Part shown: positions 22,851 to 31,435 of the stretch, piece after piece
Layout: each line of letters begins with the position of its first letter
Position numbering within the stretch: the first letter of the stretch is position 1
Source of the DNA: JAWKJY01 sp041393535
GTDB taxonomy: Bacteria > Actinomycetota > Thermoleophilia > Gaiellales > Gaiellaceae
NCBI GenBank assembly: GCA_041393535.1
Contig: JAWKJY010000020.1
Location: forward strand, 1-35,918
Direction of reading: 5' to 3'
Length of the DNA stretch: 35,918 nucleotides
Translations under genes and position numbers: made by a program
The notes under the pieces: model-generated
The model's input: only the letters and a program-made list of their open reading frames with translations
Told to the model about the DNA's origin: nothing
The model's database searches: none

Positions 22851-24254
22851 CTAGCCGAGCGAGGCGAGCTGCCCGGCGAGCCACGCGCTCTGCTGCTGGG
22901 CGTTCGAGATGGCCGTCTCCATCGCCGTGAACTGGCGGCGGAGCGCCTCCTCCTTCTGGGCGAGGCGGATGTCCATGTCGGAGGAGCGCGTCGTGAGGAA
23001 CGCGATCTCGTCCTTCGCGGCCTGGATCCGGGACCCCATGATCCCGCCCGTGTCCGAGTACGTGGCGATGATCGCGTCGATCCGCTGGCCGAAGCCCTCG
23101 GTCGCGACGTCGCCCGTCACCTTGGTGAAGAGATCCTTGACGCCGTTGAAGTTGCTCGCGAGCGCGGTCGTCAGCTTCGACGAGTCGAAGCTCAGCTTGC
23201 CGATCAGCGCGTCCTGGTTCACCGCGCCGGAGCCGGTCGAGGCGCCGGTCGAGATGCCGACCTGCGACAGCGTCTGGAGCTCCGGCGCGCGGTCTCCGAC
23301 CACGTCGGCGACGGCGCTGCGCAGCTTCCCGAGCATGGTCGCGAGGCCCGAGTCGTTGTAGAGGACGCCCTTCGCCCGGTCGGCGTCCGTCTGCGGGTCG
23401 GCGACGCGCTTCTCGGTCATCTTCCCGCGGATGAACTCGAGCGTCGAGTTGTACTGGTCGACGAACGCCTGCACCTTCTCCTGGATCGCGGAGCTGTCCG
23501 GTCCGGGCGCGGAGACGTTGATCGAGATGTCGCTCGACGTGGTCGCCTTCAACGTCAGGCTGACGCCGACGATCCCGTCCGTGACGGTGTTCGTCGCGCT
23601 CGTCTTGGCGACGCCGTTCAGCGTGTACTGCGCGTCCTGGGCGGAGAGCGTCTCCGCGAGACCGAGGTCGGTGGCGAGCGAGCCGTCGCTCGTGACCGAG
23701 ATCGTGTTCGCGGCGCCCGTCGCCTTGCCCGAGAGGACGAGCTTTCCGTTCACGGCGGTGGCGTAGGTGCCGATCCCGCTCGTGTTGTTGATCTTCTCCG
23801 CGATCGTCGCGATCGTGTCGCCCGCGGTGATCGCAACGTCGACGGCGGTGCCGCCGCCGACCGAGACGTGGAGGACGTCGTCCGCCGCCGCCGTTGCGAG
23901 TGCGGTTCCCTGCGCGACCTGGTGGGCGCGCGCGAGCTGGCCGATCCCGAGCGTGTAGCCGCCCGCGGCCGCCCCGCCCGTGCGCGTCGCGGTCACCTTC
24001 GTCGCGTCGGACGCCTCGACGGTCTGCTGGTCGCCCCAGGTGCCGGCGTCCCGCAGGCCCGCCGCGGCCGTCTTCGGGTTGACGAGCCGCGTCTGGATGT
24101 CCTGCAGGGCCTGCTGGCGCGCCTGCTCGACCCTCTGCTGCTGCTGCAGACGGAGCTGCGGGTTGCGCTCGATCGCCATCAGCTGGGTCACGATCGAGTT
24201 CGTGTCCAGCCCGGACGCGAGGCCGCTGAAGTTGATCGTCGGCAGCGAGGGCAT
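22851..24254 (-). CDS. fliD: Flagellar filament capping protein FliD
   Basis: The 467-residue protein starts at an ATG (MPSLPTINFSGLASGLDTNS), the classical FliD opening with the SGLASGLDT motif. Near residue 20 is IVTQLMAIERNPQLRLQQQQ. The middle has Ser/Thr-rich beta repeats (TLGIGQLARAHQVAQGTALA, GDTIATIAEKINNTSGIG). The C-terminal D0 part has EKVQAFVDQYNSTLEFIRGK, then GIMGSRIQAAKDEIAFLTTR and ALRRQFTAMETAISNAQQQS. FliD caps the filament and promotes flagellin insertion. It follows flaG by five bases and ends before a strong hairpin. Confidence 0.97.
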   Translation of the reverse strand: MPSLPTINFSGLASGLDTNSIVTQLMAIERNPQLRLQQQQRVEQARQQALQDIQTRLVNPKTAAAGLRDAGTWGDQQTVEASDATKVTATRTGGAAAGGYTLGIGQLARAHQVAQGTALATAAADDVLHVSVGGGTAVDVAITAGDTIATIAEKINNTSGIGTYATAVNGKLVLSGKATGAANTISVTSDGSLATDLGLAETLSAQDAQYTLNGVAKTSATNTVTDGIVGVSLTLKATTSSDISINVSAPGPDSSAIQEKVQAFVDQYNSTLEFIRGKMTEKRVADPQTDADRAKGVLYNDSGLATMLGKLRSAVADVVGDRAPELQTLSQVGISTGASTGSGAVNQDALIGKLSFDSSKLTTALASNFNGVKDLFTKVTGDVATEGFGQRIDAIIATYSDTGGIMGSRIQAAKDEIAFLTTRSSDMDIRLAQKEEALRRQFTAMETAISNAQQQSAWLAGQLASLG

Positions 24255-24259
24255 CGTGG

Positions 24260-24631
24260 CTACCCGACCGCGTCGAAGACGAGGCCGCCGGACGGGGAGC
24301 CGCTCAGGATGTCGAGCAGGCGCCGCGGCGGGATCTCCCGCACGACCTTCCCGTCGGCGTCGCGCACCTGGACGCGCACGTCGTTCGTCGTGTCGTCGAC
24401 CTCGAAGTGCAGGTTGATCTGCTTCGCGGCGAGGTCGTCGAGGACCTGCGCTGCCTTGTTCAGCGCGTGGAGCACCTCGGGCGGCGGCGTGGCAGGCACG
24501 CTCGCCGACTGCGTCGGTGCGACGGCCGGGGTGTCGGCCACGCGCTGGACCTGCGCGGGCGGCCTGGTCTTGGACACGTCCCTGACCGGAGGCCCTCCCT
24601 GGACTCCCTGTGGGAGCAGTGGGTTGATCAT
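24260..24631 (-). CDS. flaG: FlaG family protein
   Basis: The 123-residue protein starts at an ATG (MINPLLPQGVQGGPPVRDVS). A Pro/Ala/Thr-rich first half is followed by the compact FlaG domain: VLDDLAAKQINLHFEVDDTT, NDVRVQVRDADGKVVREIPP, RRLLDILSG. FlaG proteins are small flagellar proteins usually next to fliD; in several species loss alters filament length. The IPP motif and the basic residues after it are characteristic. It is the first gene of flaG-fliD, read from its own sigma-28-like promoter 58 bases upstream, with GGAGGGATGGGG before the ATG as ribosome binding site. Confidence 0.9.
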   Translation of the reverse strand: MINPLLPQGVQGGPPVRDVSKTRPPAQVQRVADTPAVAPTQSASVPATPPPEVLHALNKAAQVLDDLAAKQINLHFEVDDTTNDVRVQVRDADGKVVREIPPRRLLDILSGSPSGGLVFDAVG

Positions 24632-24689
24632 TTCCCCATCCCTCCGTGGACTGCTGGTGATCCTTCCTTGGACCGGTGCTGCAGTCTCG

Positions 24690-24716
24690 ATATCGTCGCT
24701 CGCCCGGCCGAGTTGA
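24690..24716 (-). promoter_or_regulatory. Sigma-28-like promoter of flaG-fliD
   Basis: TCAA (24716-24713), 15 bases, GACGATAT (24697-24690) on the minus strand; the flaG ATG is 58 bases further. The -10 lacks only the C at position 2 and ends AT rather than AA. Confidence 0.68.
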
Positions 24717-24736
24717 GCCTGCGCACCCCCCCGGAC

Positions 24737-24762
24737 GGGAATTCCCCTCGGACGGGGGAGAC
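24737..24762 (-). terminator. Weak hairpins after the GT2-TPR gene
   Basis: GGGAATTCCC (24737-24746) is a perfect palindrome, and TCCCC/GGGGA form an overlapping 5-base stem. They lie in the 54-base space between the gene stop (24771) and the flaG promoter. Terminator function is uncertain. Confidence 0.3.
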
Positions 24763-24770
24763 GGCCATCG

Positions 24771-27221
24771 CTACGCCGCCCGCGCCTTGCGGGCCTGGAG
24801 CGAGGCCAGCAGGACGCGCGCCTCGGCGTGCTCGGGCTCGAGCGCGACGGCCTCCTCCGCGAACACCATCGCGTCGTCGGGGAGCCCCTTCGCCCAGGCG
24901 ACCTGGGCGAGGCCGATCAGGGCCCGCACGTCGACGGCCTCGCGGCAGACCGCGATCCACTCGTCCGCCGCCGAGTCGAGGAAGCCGCGGCGCAGGTACA
25001 TCCCGGCGAGCGTCTCGCTGCGCTCGCGCCGGGCGAGCGGGATCTGCTCGTAGATCGCGTGCAGGCGCCCGAAGGCGTCGACGTCGGCGACGCGGAGCAG
25101 CGCCTCGAGCGCGGCCTCCGCGGCGGGCGCCGCGGTCGCCGGAACGCGGCCGAGCTGCTCGCCCGCGAGGCTCGCGCGCCAGGCGCCGTAGAGCGTCAGC
25201 TCGCTCGTCGCGACGCCGCGCTCCCGCGCCCGGACGAGGGCGTCGGCGAGGCCGTCGAGGTCGCCGGCGGCGGCCGTCGCGAAGAGCTCCTCGAGCGCTG
25301 CGAGGTCGGCGACCGGCGAGTCGTCGGGCTCGAGCGCGGCCTCGGTCGCCGCCTCGGCGTAGCGCCGCTGCGACAGGAGCGCCTCGACGAGACCGACGCG
25401 GGCGGCGCTGTTCCCGGGCTGGCGCTCGAGCACCTCGCGGAACCGCCGCTCCGCCTCCTCGGCGTGGCCGGCCTCGTAGCAGGCGGCGGCGAAGAGCAGG
25501 AGCGCGCTCGGGCGGTCGAGGTCGATCCCCTCCCCCGCCTGGGCGGGCGTGCCGCCGGCGGCGAGGACGGCGGTGGCGAGCGGCAGGACGCTCCCGAGGT
25601 ACTCGGGGCTCTGCGCCAGGGTCTCGCGCCGCAGCGCGATCGCGCGCTGCGCGTCGCCGGCCGCGTCGGCGAGCTCGGCGAGGAGCTCGCGCGCCAGGAA
25701 GGTGCCCGAGCCGACCGTGGACGCGTACGTGCTCGGGGCGTCGCCCATCGCGAGGCAGCGCTCGGCGAGCGCCCGCGCGGTCGCGTGGTCGTCCTCCTGG
25801 TGGGCGCAGAGCGCCTCCTCGAAGACGAGGTCGGTGTGGTCGGGGAACGCGGCGAGGCCCTCAGCGATCGCCCGGCGGGCGGCCTCGAAGTCGCCGGCCT
25901 CGCGGCGCGCCTTGACGACGCGCGAGGCGAGCAGCGGCACGTAGCCGACGTCCTCCCAGCCCGGCGTCTGCCGGACCGCGTCCCAGGCGTCGTCGAGGTG
26001 GGCGCGCGCGCTCCCGGTGTCCCCCAGCTGCAGGTACTCGGAGCCGAGGTTGAAGGCGTTGAAGGCCGTCGGGCTCTCCGCACGCTCCTGCAGCAGCAGC
26101 TCGATGTTGCGCTGGGACTTGTCCTTCGCCGAGATCCGGCTGCGCAGGTAGCCGTAGTGGCGGAGGCGAACCGTGGTCGCCTCGAAGCGCTCGCCGAGGT
26201 ACGTCGGCATGTGCCTCGTCTTCTGCTCGTGGATCCGTCCCTCGAAGCGGTACTCGGGCCGGTTGCGGAAGACGCGCATCGCGAGGTGGGTGACCGCGCC
26301 GCCCGACTCCTCGCCGCCGGTGTAGTTCGTCTCCACGAGGTAGAAGGCCTCCCGCCACGTGCGGGAGACGACCGAGCGGAGCTCCGCGGCGTCCTCCGGC
26401 ATCAGGTGCTCGTCGGCGTCGAGGTAGAGGATCCAGTCGCCGGTCGCGGCCTCGAGCGACGCGTTGCGGGCGTCCGAGAACGAGCCGTTCCACGGGAAGT
26501 CGACGACCCGGGCGCCGAAGGAGCGGGCGATCTCGACCGTCCGGTCTGACGAGCCGGTGTCGACGACGACGATCTCGTCGACCGCGTCCCTGACCGCCTC
26601 GAGGCAGCCCGGCAGCATCTCCTCCTCGTCCTTCACGATCATGCAGAGCGAGAGCGTCAGGCCCGTCGGCGGCACCGCGCGGGCGGCGACTCGCTTGCCG
26701 TTGCCGGCGAGCGCCTTCAGGCGGGCGCGCACGGCGGCGGGCAGGCGGGCGGGCGGCTGCTGCTTGCGGCGCCGCACCTCGGCGAGGTTCTCGCGCACGT
26801 GCGGGACGGCCGGGTCGAGGGCCAGGGCGCGCTTGAACAGCGCCTCCGCCGCTCCGAACTCCTGGAGCTCGTAGAGGAAGACGCCCGCGTAGTTGAGCAG
26901 CACGGGCTCGCAGGGCTCCCGGTCGAGGGCGTCGAGCAGCTCGGCGCAGACGGCCGCGAAGACGTCGATCCAGCCGGGGCCGCCGCGGGGCGCCTCGGCG
27001 AAGGCGGCCTCGGCGACGAGCCGGCGCAGCTGGTACGCCCGCTGCTGGTCGTCCCAGCCCGCGACCGCCTGGAGCACGGCCCGCACCTCCGCCCCGCGCC
27101 CCGCCCTGATCGCGGCCCGCGCCTGGTCGTGCAGGCGCTCGAGCTGGGCGCGCCGCTCGGACGCCGAGACCCGCGCGGTCGGCGCGGTGCCGGTGACGAG
27201 GTTCGTGACGCGCAGGCCCAT
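24771..27221 (-). CDS. GT2 glycosyltransferase with long TPR region
   Basis: The start is the ATG at 27221 (MGLRVTNLVTGTAPTARVSA) with GAGAGGAAG ahead; upstream in-frame sequence lies in the intergenic gap and the preceding gene. The protein is about 816 residues. An N-terminal TPR-like helical region (LQEFGAAEALFKRALALDPA) leads to a GT2 domain (about 175-420): LTLSLCMIVKDEEEMLPGCL, EIVVVDTGSSDRTVEIARSF, and the DxD motif in WILYLDADEHLMPED. The rest, over 400 residues, is TPR repeats. The layout (SunS/GT2 domain joined to TPR) is frequent near flagellar genes. It likely adds sugar to filament protein; acceptor and sugar are unknown. It follows the GT4 gene after 28 bases and is in its operon. 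Confidence 0.88.
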   Translation of the reverse strand: MGLRVTNLVTGTAPTARVSASERRAQLERLHDQARAAIRAGRGAEVRAVLQAVAGWDDQQRAYQLRRLVAEAAFAEAPRGGPGWIDVFAAVCAELLDALDREPCEPVLLNYAGVFLYELQEFGAAEALFKRALALDPAVPHVRENLAEVRRRKQQPPARLPAAVRARLKALAGNGKRVAARAVPPTGLTLSLCMIVKDEEEMLPGCLEAVRDAVDEIVVVDTGSSDRTVEIARSFGARVVDFPWNGSFSDARNASLEAATGDWILYLDADEHLMPEDAAELRSVVSRTWREAFYLVETNYTGGEESGGAVTHLAMRVFRNRPEYRFEGRIHEQKTRHMPTYLGERFEATTVRLRHYGYLRSRISAKDKSQRNIELLLQERAESPTAFNAFNLGSEYLQLGDTGSARAHLDDAWDAVRQTPGWEDVGYVPLLASRVVKARREAGDFEAARRAIAEGLAAFPDHTDLVFEEALCAHQEDDHATARALAERCLAMGDAPSTYASTVGSGTFLARELLAELADAAGDAQRAIALRRETLAQSPEYLGSVLPLATAVLAAGGTPAQAGEGIDLDRPSALLLFAAACYEAGHAEEAERRFREVLERQPGNSAARVGLVEALLSQRRYAEAATEAALEPDDSPVADLAALEELFATAAAGDLDGLADALVRARERGVATSELTLYGAWRASLAGEQLGRVPATAAPAAEAALEALLRVADVDAFGRLHAIYEQIPLARRERSETLAGMYLRRGFLDSAADEWIAVCREAVDVRALIGLAQVAWAKGLPDDAMVFAEEAVALEPEHAEARVLLASLQARKARAA

Positions 27222-27249
27222 GGACGGCTTCCTCTCTTCGATCTCGGAG

Positions 27250-29850
27250 CTAGCTCGCCTGCTCGTACAGGTCACGCAGGGCGGTCGCCTCGGCGGCGAC
27301 GACCCGGCGGGCCCGCTCGGGCGAGCGGCCGGCGGTTGCGATGACGGCGTCGGCGGCGAGCTCCAGCGCACGGTGCTCGGTCGGGCCGGGGTCGGCGAGC
27401 GCGATGTCGGGCGTACGGCCCGAGGCGACGCCCGCGGCGGCGAGCTCGGCGAGCACCAGCTCGACGGCCCGCTGCTCGTCCCGGGCGGGCAGGACGAGCG
27501 TCGCGTCGTCCTCCGGACCGAAGGCGGCCGCGTACGCGCGGACGGCGGGCGCCCAGGTCTCGGGAATGTCCCAGTCGGCGTTCGCGACGAGCATCAGGCG
27601 GCGCCGCGCGGGGACGTCCGCCGGCGGGACGAGCCGGATCGGGGTGCGCCCGGCGAGGGCCGCGATCCGGGCGGCCGCCGCCGCAGCGGCGACGTCCCAC
27701 CCGTGCCGCTCGGCCTGCGGGCGCGCGGCGGCGGCCTTCGCCGCACGGGCGCCGGGGTCGGCCGCCTCCCGGAGCGCCGCGACGAGCGCGTCGAGGTCGC
27801 ACTCGACCATCGTCCCCGTCCCGGCCAGCTCGTAGCCGGCAGGCAGGTCGCTCTCCTTCACCGGGACGACGGTCGAGTCGACGCGCCACGCGCACGCGTC
27901 GGAGACGAAGTCGTCGGTCGGGCCGCCAGCGGTGACGACGACCGGGACGCCGCAGGCCAGCGCCTCCAGGGCGGGCAGGCAGTAGCCCTCGCCGCGGTAC
28001 GGCTGGACGAGCGCGCTCGCGGCCCGGTACAGGGCGGGCATGTCGTCGACGCCGACGTGGTCGTCGAGCAGGACGATGTCGGGCAGCTCCCAGCGCGTCT
28101 CGCCGAGGATCGCGCGCAGCCTGTCGTCCGCGTTCGTGCCGCGGTACTGGCGGTTCGCGCCGAAGCTCTTGATCGCGAGGCAGACGTCGTCGTCCCGGGA
28201 GAAGGCCCGCGCGTACGCCTCGACGAGCAGGTCGATCCCCTTGCGCCAGATCGTGCCGCCGACGAAGAGGAGCACCGTCGAGCGGTCGGTCGGCAGCGCG
28301 GCCCTCGCGCCGTCCGGCCGGAACCGGTCGAGGTCGACGCCGCCCGGGACGACGTGGACGAGGTCGGGCGAGATCCCGGAGGCGACGTAGCCCCGGCGGA
28401 CGGACTCGGCGTGCACCCAGACCTCGTCGACGCGCCAGCGGATGTCGTCGAGCCAGGCGACCGGGATCGCGGAGTACTCCCAGGGCTGGTAGAGGACGAA
28501 CGGCCCCTCCGCGGGCGCCTCGAAGCTCGGCGGCCACTGCTCCGCGACGCCGACCGCCTCGCGCGCCGCGACGGGGCTCCCCGGCGAGGTCCGGACGACG
28601 CGCCCGCCCGCGCGCTCGAGCGCGTCGCAGATGCCGTCGTTCACGACGGCGAGCGACTGGCCGCCGCCCCACTCGCCGCGCCAGACGCACGTGACCGGCC
28701 GGCGCTGCCGCTCCTGCCAGCGATCGAGGGCCCCGAGGATCAGCTCCTCGACCCGCGCGGCGATCGGCTCCGGGCCGAACCGCTCGAGCAGCTCGGGCCG
28801 GGCCGCGGCGGCGCGGCGCGCGACGTCCGGGCCGCCCGCGGCGACCTCGCGCATGGCGGCCGCGAGCGCCTCGACGTCCGGCTGGAACCAGTTCTGGCCG
28901 CGGTAGAGCCGCCCGGCGTGCGCCTGGCTGTCCTCGGCGACCGGGACGAGCTCGCCGTCGACGAGCCAGCTGTTGCCGTCGTGCATGAACTCGAGGTGGG
29001 CGCTCCAGCGCGAGCCGATCGTCGGGAGGCCCATCGCCATCGCCTCCATGAACGGCCGGCCCCAGCCCTCGCCCCGCGTCGCGAGCACGTACGCGTCCGC
29101 GTCGGCGTAGAGGCCCGGCATGTCGCCCATGTCCAGGATGCGGAAGTCGAGCTCGATCGGCGCCGTCCGGCGGCCGTTCAGGTACGCCTCGACCCGCTCC
29201 TGCACCGCCGCCGGCGGCAGGTAGGTCGCGATCGTCTTCAGCCGCAGCACGACGCCGTCGTCCGGCCCGAAGGCCAGCGCCCACGCGTCGAGCAGGATGT
29301 CCCAGCCCTTCCGGTCGGTGAAGTCGAAGTTCGAGACGAAGGCGAATCGCCCGTCCTCGCGCGGGGCCCGCTCGACGCGGGCGGGGTCGAACAGCTCCAG
29401 GTCGATCGTCCCCGGCAGCACGTGCAGGCGCGAGCCGGTGACGCCGCCGCGCTGGAACGTCTCGACGTTCCACGCCGTCGGCACCCAGACCTCGTCGGCC
29501 GCGACGACCTGCGGGCGCCACGTCGCCGGGACGGAGTCCGTCTCGAACATCGTCCGCCACACGACCGGGCCGCGGTCGGAGATCGGCGCCACGGTCGGCG
29601 TGCCGTGGAAGACGTCGACGCACGGCCCCGCGGGCGGCCGGGCCGCCAGGGCCCGCTCGACGACGTCGCGGTGCTCCCGCGTCAGCCCGGCGTCGGCCTC
29701 CGTCCAGCGCTGCTCGCGCGCCGCGAGCCGTCGCCCCGTGCGGTGGAGCGAGAGCAGGAAGCAGCGGGCCTCGTCCGCGTACCCCGAGGGGTCGCGGAGC
29801 GCGCCCGTCCAGAGGGCGGGCAGGGGCCGTCCGGGAACGGAGGACGTCAC
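27250..29850 (-). CDS. Two-domain GT4 glycosyltransferase
   Basis: The 866-residue protein starts at a GTG (29850) preceded by GGAGGGAT. It contains two consecutive GT-B/GT4 catalytic domains. The first (about 1-375) has FVSNFDFTDRKGWDILLDAW and the donor-site motif ATRGEGWGRPFMEAMAMGLP with the Glu-x7-Glu pattern. The second (about 385-735) has STVLLFVGGTIWRKGIDLLV, then VQPYRGEGYCLPALEALACG. A C-terminal piece (about 750-866) may be a third, partial domain. Two active domains in one chain suggest it builds two linkages in turn. The promoter -10 ends eight bases before the GTG, so the ribosome binding site would lie largely outside the transcript. Target sugar is not deducible. Confidence 0.9.
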   Translation of the reverse strand: MTSSVPGRPLPALWTGALRDPSGYADEARCFLLSLHRTGRRLAAREQRWTEADAGLTREHRDVVERALAARPPAGPCVDVFHGTPTVAPISDRGPVVWRTMFETDSVPATWRPQVVAADEVWVPTAWNVETFQRGGVTGSRLHVLPGTIDLELFDPARVERAPREDGRFAFVSNFDFTDRKGWDILLDAWALAFGPDDGVVLRLKTIATYLPPAAVQERVEAYLNGRRTAPIELDFRILDMGDMPGLYADADAYVLATRGEGWGRPFMEAMAMGLPTIGSRWSAHLEFMHDGNSWLVDGELVPVAEDSQAHAGRLYRGQNWFQPDVEALAAAMREVAAGGPDVARRAAAARPELLERFGPEPIAARVEELILGALDRWQERQRRPVTCVWRGEWGGGQSLAVVNDGICDALERAGGRVVRTSPGSPVAAREAVGVAEQWPPSFEAPAEGPFVLYQPWEYSAIPVAWLDDIRWRVDEVWVHAESVRRGYVASGISPDLVHVVPGGVDLDRFRPDGARAALPTDRSTVLLFVGGTIWRKGIDLLVEAYARAFSRDDDVCLAIKSFGANRQYRGTNADDRLRAILGETRWELPDIVLLDDHVGVDDMPALYRAASALVQPYRGEGYCLPALEALACGVPVVVTAGGPTDDFVSDACAWRVDSTVVPVKESDLPAGYELAGTGTMVECDLDALVAALREAADPGARAAKAAAARPQAERHGWDVAAAAAAARIAALAGRTPIRLVPPADVPARRRLMLVANADWDIPETWAPAVRAYAAAFGPEDDATLVLPARDEQRAVELVLAELAAAGVASGRTPDIALADPGPTEHRALELAADAVIATAGRSPERARRVVAAEATALRDLYEQAS

Positions 29851-29858
29851 ATCCCTCC

Positions 29859-29885
29859 TGATCGGCCGTCGCCTCCCCGGGTTGA
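29859..29885 (-). promoter_or_regulatory. Sigma-28-type promoter of the glycosyltransferase pair
   Basis: TCAA (29885-29882), 15 bases, GCCGATCA (29866-29859) on the minus strand, identical in both boxes to the cheW and methyltransferase-gene promoters. Eight bases separate it from the GTG, so the transcript is leaderless or nearly so. It links glycosylation to late flagellar expression. Confidence 0.75.
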
Positions 29886-29950
29886 GGGATGTGCCGACCG
29901 GCGGCGTCGGCTCGCACGGCCGACCATCGCGGTCCTCCCCGTCGACGTCC

Positions 29951-29975
29951 CGCCGCGATGCCTCGCATCGGGGCG
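29951..29975 (-). terminator. Hairpin after the FecR-domain gene
   Basis: CGATGC (29956-29961) and GCATCG (29965-29970) pair around CTC; CGCC and GGCG extend the stem past one G-G mismatch to 10 pairs. It begins eight bases after the stop. No T-run. Confidence 0.5.
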
Positions 29976-29982
29976 AGCGGCG

Positions 29983-31329
29983 TCAGCGCCTGACGGCACA
30001 CCCCTTGGCGAGCGTGCGCGCGAGCGCGTTGATCGGCGTCGCCTTGCCGCGGACGACCGTCCAGGTGGAGAGGCCCTTCCGCTTGCCGGTGACGCGGACG
30101 CCGACGGCCCACCCTCCCTTGGCGGGCTTCACGGACGTGGCCGCGCCGAAGGGCGTGGTCACGCCGCACGCCGCGTTGTTCCTGGCGATGATCGCCGCGA
30201 CCCTGCGCAGGGCGGCGGCGCGGGTCGAGCCGCCGCGGGCGCCCGCCGTCCCGGCCTTCACGACCTGGCTCATCGACGCGGGCAGCACCTCGACCTCGCT
30301 CCCGGCCGGCACGCCGACCGTGCCGAGCCCGTCGCCGTCGGGGTCGACCTCGACCTCGCCCTCCGTCGTGGTCACGAGCATCGCCTTCGAGCCCGGGTCG
30401 TAGAACGTCGTGAAGGCGGTGCCGCGCACCGAGACCGCCCCCGATGGGGACTTGATCCGGAAGTCGGACCTCGTTGCCTCGGACTTGTGCACCGTGGCAG
30501 CGACCTCGCCCATCTTCAGCAGGATCTCCGTCTTGACGACGCCTCCCTCGGTGAAGAACGATGCGATCTTCAGCTGCGTCGTGTGCCGGACGACCACCGT
30601 CGAGTTGTCCGCGAACTGGATCGTGGCCGCGCCATCGGGGTCGCAGGAGATCTCGTCGCCCTGCTGCAGCACCATGTCCCGGGTCGCCGGCAGCCACAGC
30701 TCCTCGTCGCAGCCGGCGCGATGCACCAGGACCTCCTGCTGCACGGCGACGAGGCGGATCTCGTTGATCGCCCGTCCCGCCTGCGGCTTGCGATTCACGG
30801 TCCGTCCACAGCGCACCTCCTCGTAGGAGTAGGTGAACTCGGTGCAGTAGCTCACGCCCACGGTCAGGGTCGCAGTGGCGCTCCCGTTGGGCTTCAGCGT
30901 CACGGTCTCGGACACGCTGCCGCCGGTGGGGTTGCCGCTCTCGTCGGCGCGCCACCACGTGCCGACGCTGACCGACCCCCCGCTCACGATCGATCCCGAC
31001 ACGCCGAGGGCCGGCGCGAAGTTCGTGCCCTGGCCCGTGATCGTCAGCGGGAAGGTCGTCCCCTCCGCCGGGATCGTCGCCGGCACGGGGAAGGAGAAGG
31101 TCGCGCTGCCGTAGGGTGCGACGAACGAGGCGGTGCCGCCTGGATCGGGCACCGTGAAGGTCATCGTCGGCACGCAGACGCTCGCGTCGTTCCGCGCGGT
31201 GACGCTCACGAGCTGCAGCGCGCCGGCGGCGCTCGCAGACGCCGGGAGGCCGATCGCTCCCGCGACGAGCAGCACGAAGAGGAGGGCGAGGCGGGCTCGG
31301 ATCGCCGGAGTATGGCACAGCTGCAACAT
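29983..31329 (-). CDS. Secreted FecR-domain protein
   Basis: The likely start is the ATG at 31329, giving 448 residues; an ATG six codons upstream is possible and neither has a clear ribosome binding site. The signal peptide is MLQLCHTPAIRARLALLFVL followed by LVAGAIGLPASASA. A beta-rich domain (about 35-150) looks Ig-like (SVTARNDASVCVPTMTFTVP). The FecR domain (about 180-345) reads GDEISCDPDGAATIQFADNS, then SGAVSVRGTAFTTFYDPGSK and LVTTTEGEVEVDPDGDGLG. Cys pairs suggest disulfides outside the cell. There is no ECF sigma factor beside it, so it is not a standard FecI-FecR pair. It sits inside the glycosylation block; a surface or filament-related role is only a guess. Confidence 0.83.
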   Translation of the reverse strand: MLQLCHTPAIRARLALLFVLLVAGAIGLPASASAAGALQLVSVTARNDASVCVPTMTFTVPDPGGTASFVAPYGSATFSFPVPATIPAEGTTFPLTITGQGTNFAPALGVSGSIVSGGSVSVGTWWRADESGNPTGGSVSETVTLKPNGSATATLTVGVSYCTEFTYSYEEVRCGRTVNRKPQAGRAINEIRLVAVQQEVLVHRAGCDEELWLPATRDMVLQQGDEISCDPDGAATIQFADNSTVVVRHTTQLKIASFFTEGGVVKTEILLKMGEVAATVHKSEATRSDFRIKSPSGAVSVRGTAFTTFYDPGSKAMLVTTTEGEVEVDPDGDGLGTVGVPAGSEVEVLPASMSQVVKAGTAGARGGSTRAAALRRVAAIIARNNAACGVTTPFGAATSVKPAKGGWAVGVRVTGKRKGLSTWTVVRGKATPINALARTLAKGCAVRR

Positions 31330-31435
31330 GGTTGGCGCCGGGCACATCGGGCGGCGCGGGCACGCGCTCTCCGGCAGGTGGCGGAGGATCGGCCGGGCGC
31401 GCTCGTCACCGGAGGCGAGGCCCGGAGCGCCTCGG

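Noticed and set aside
22482..24716. Plus-strand open frame of 744 codons through the E2 gap and opposite fliD
   Set aside because: Mirrors fliD and the repeats; composition is that of antisense GC-rich DNA.
31388..31395. GCCGATCC upstream of the FecR gene as a sigma-28 promoter
   Set aside because: No TCAA or similar -35 at 14-16 bases; kept only as part of the shared 18-base match.
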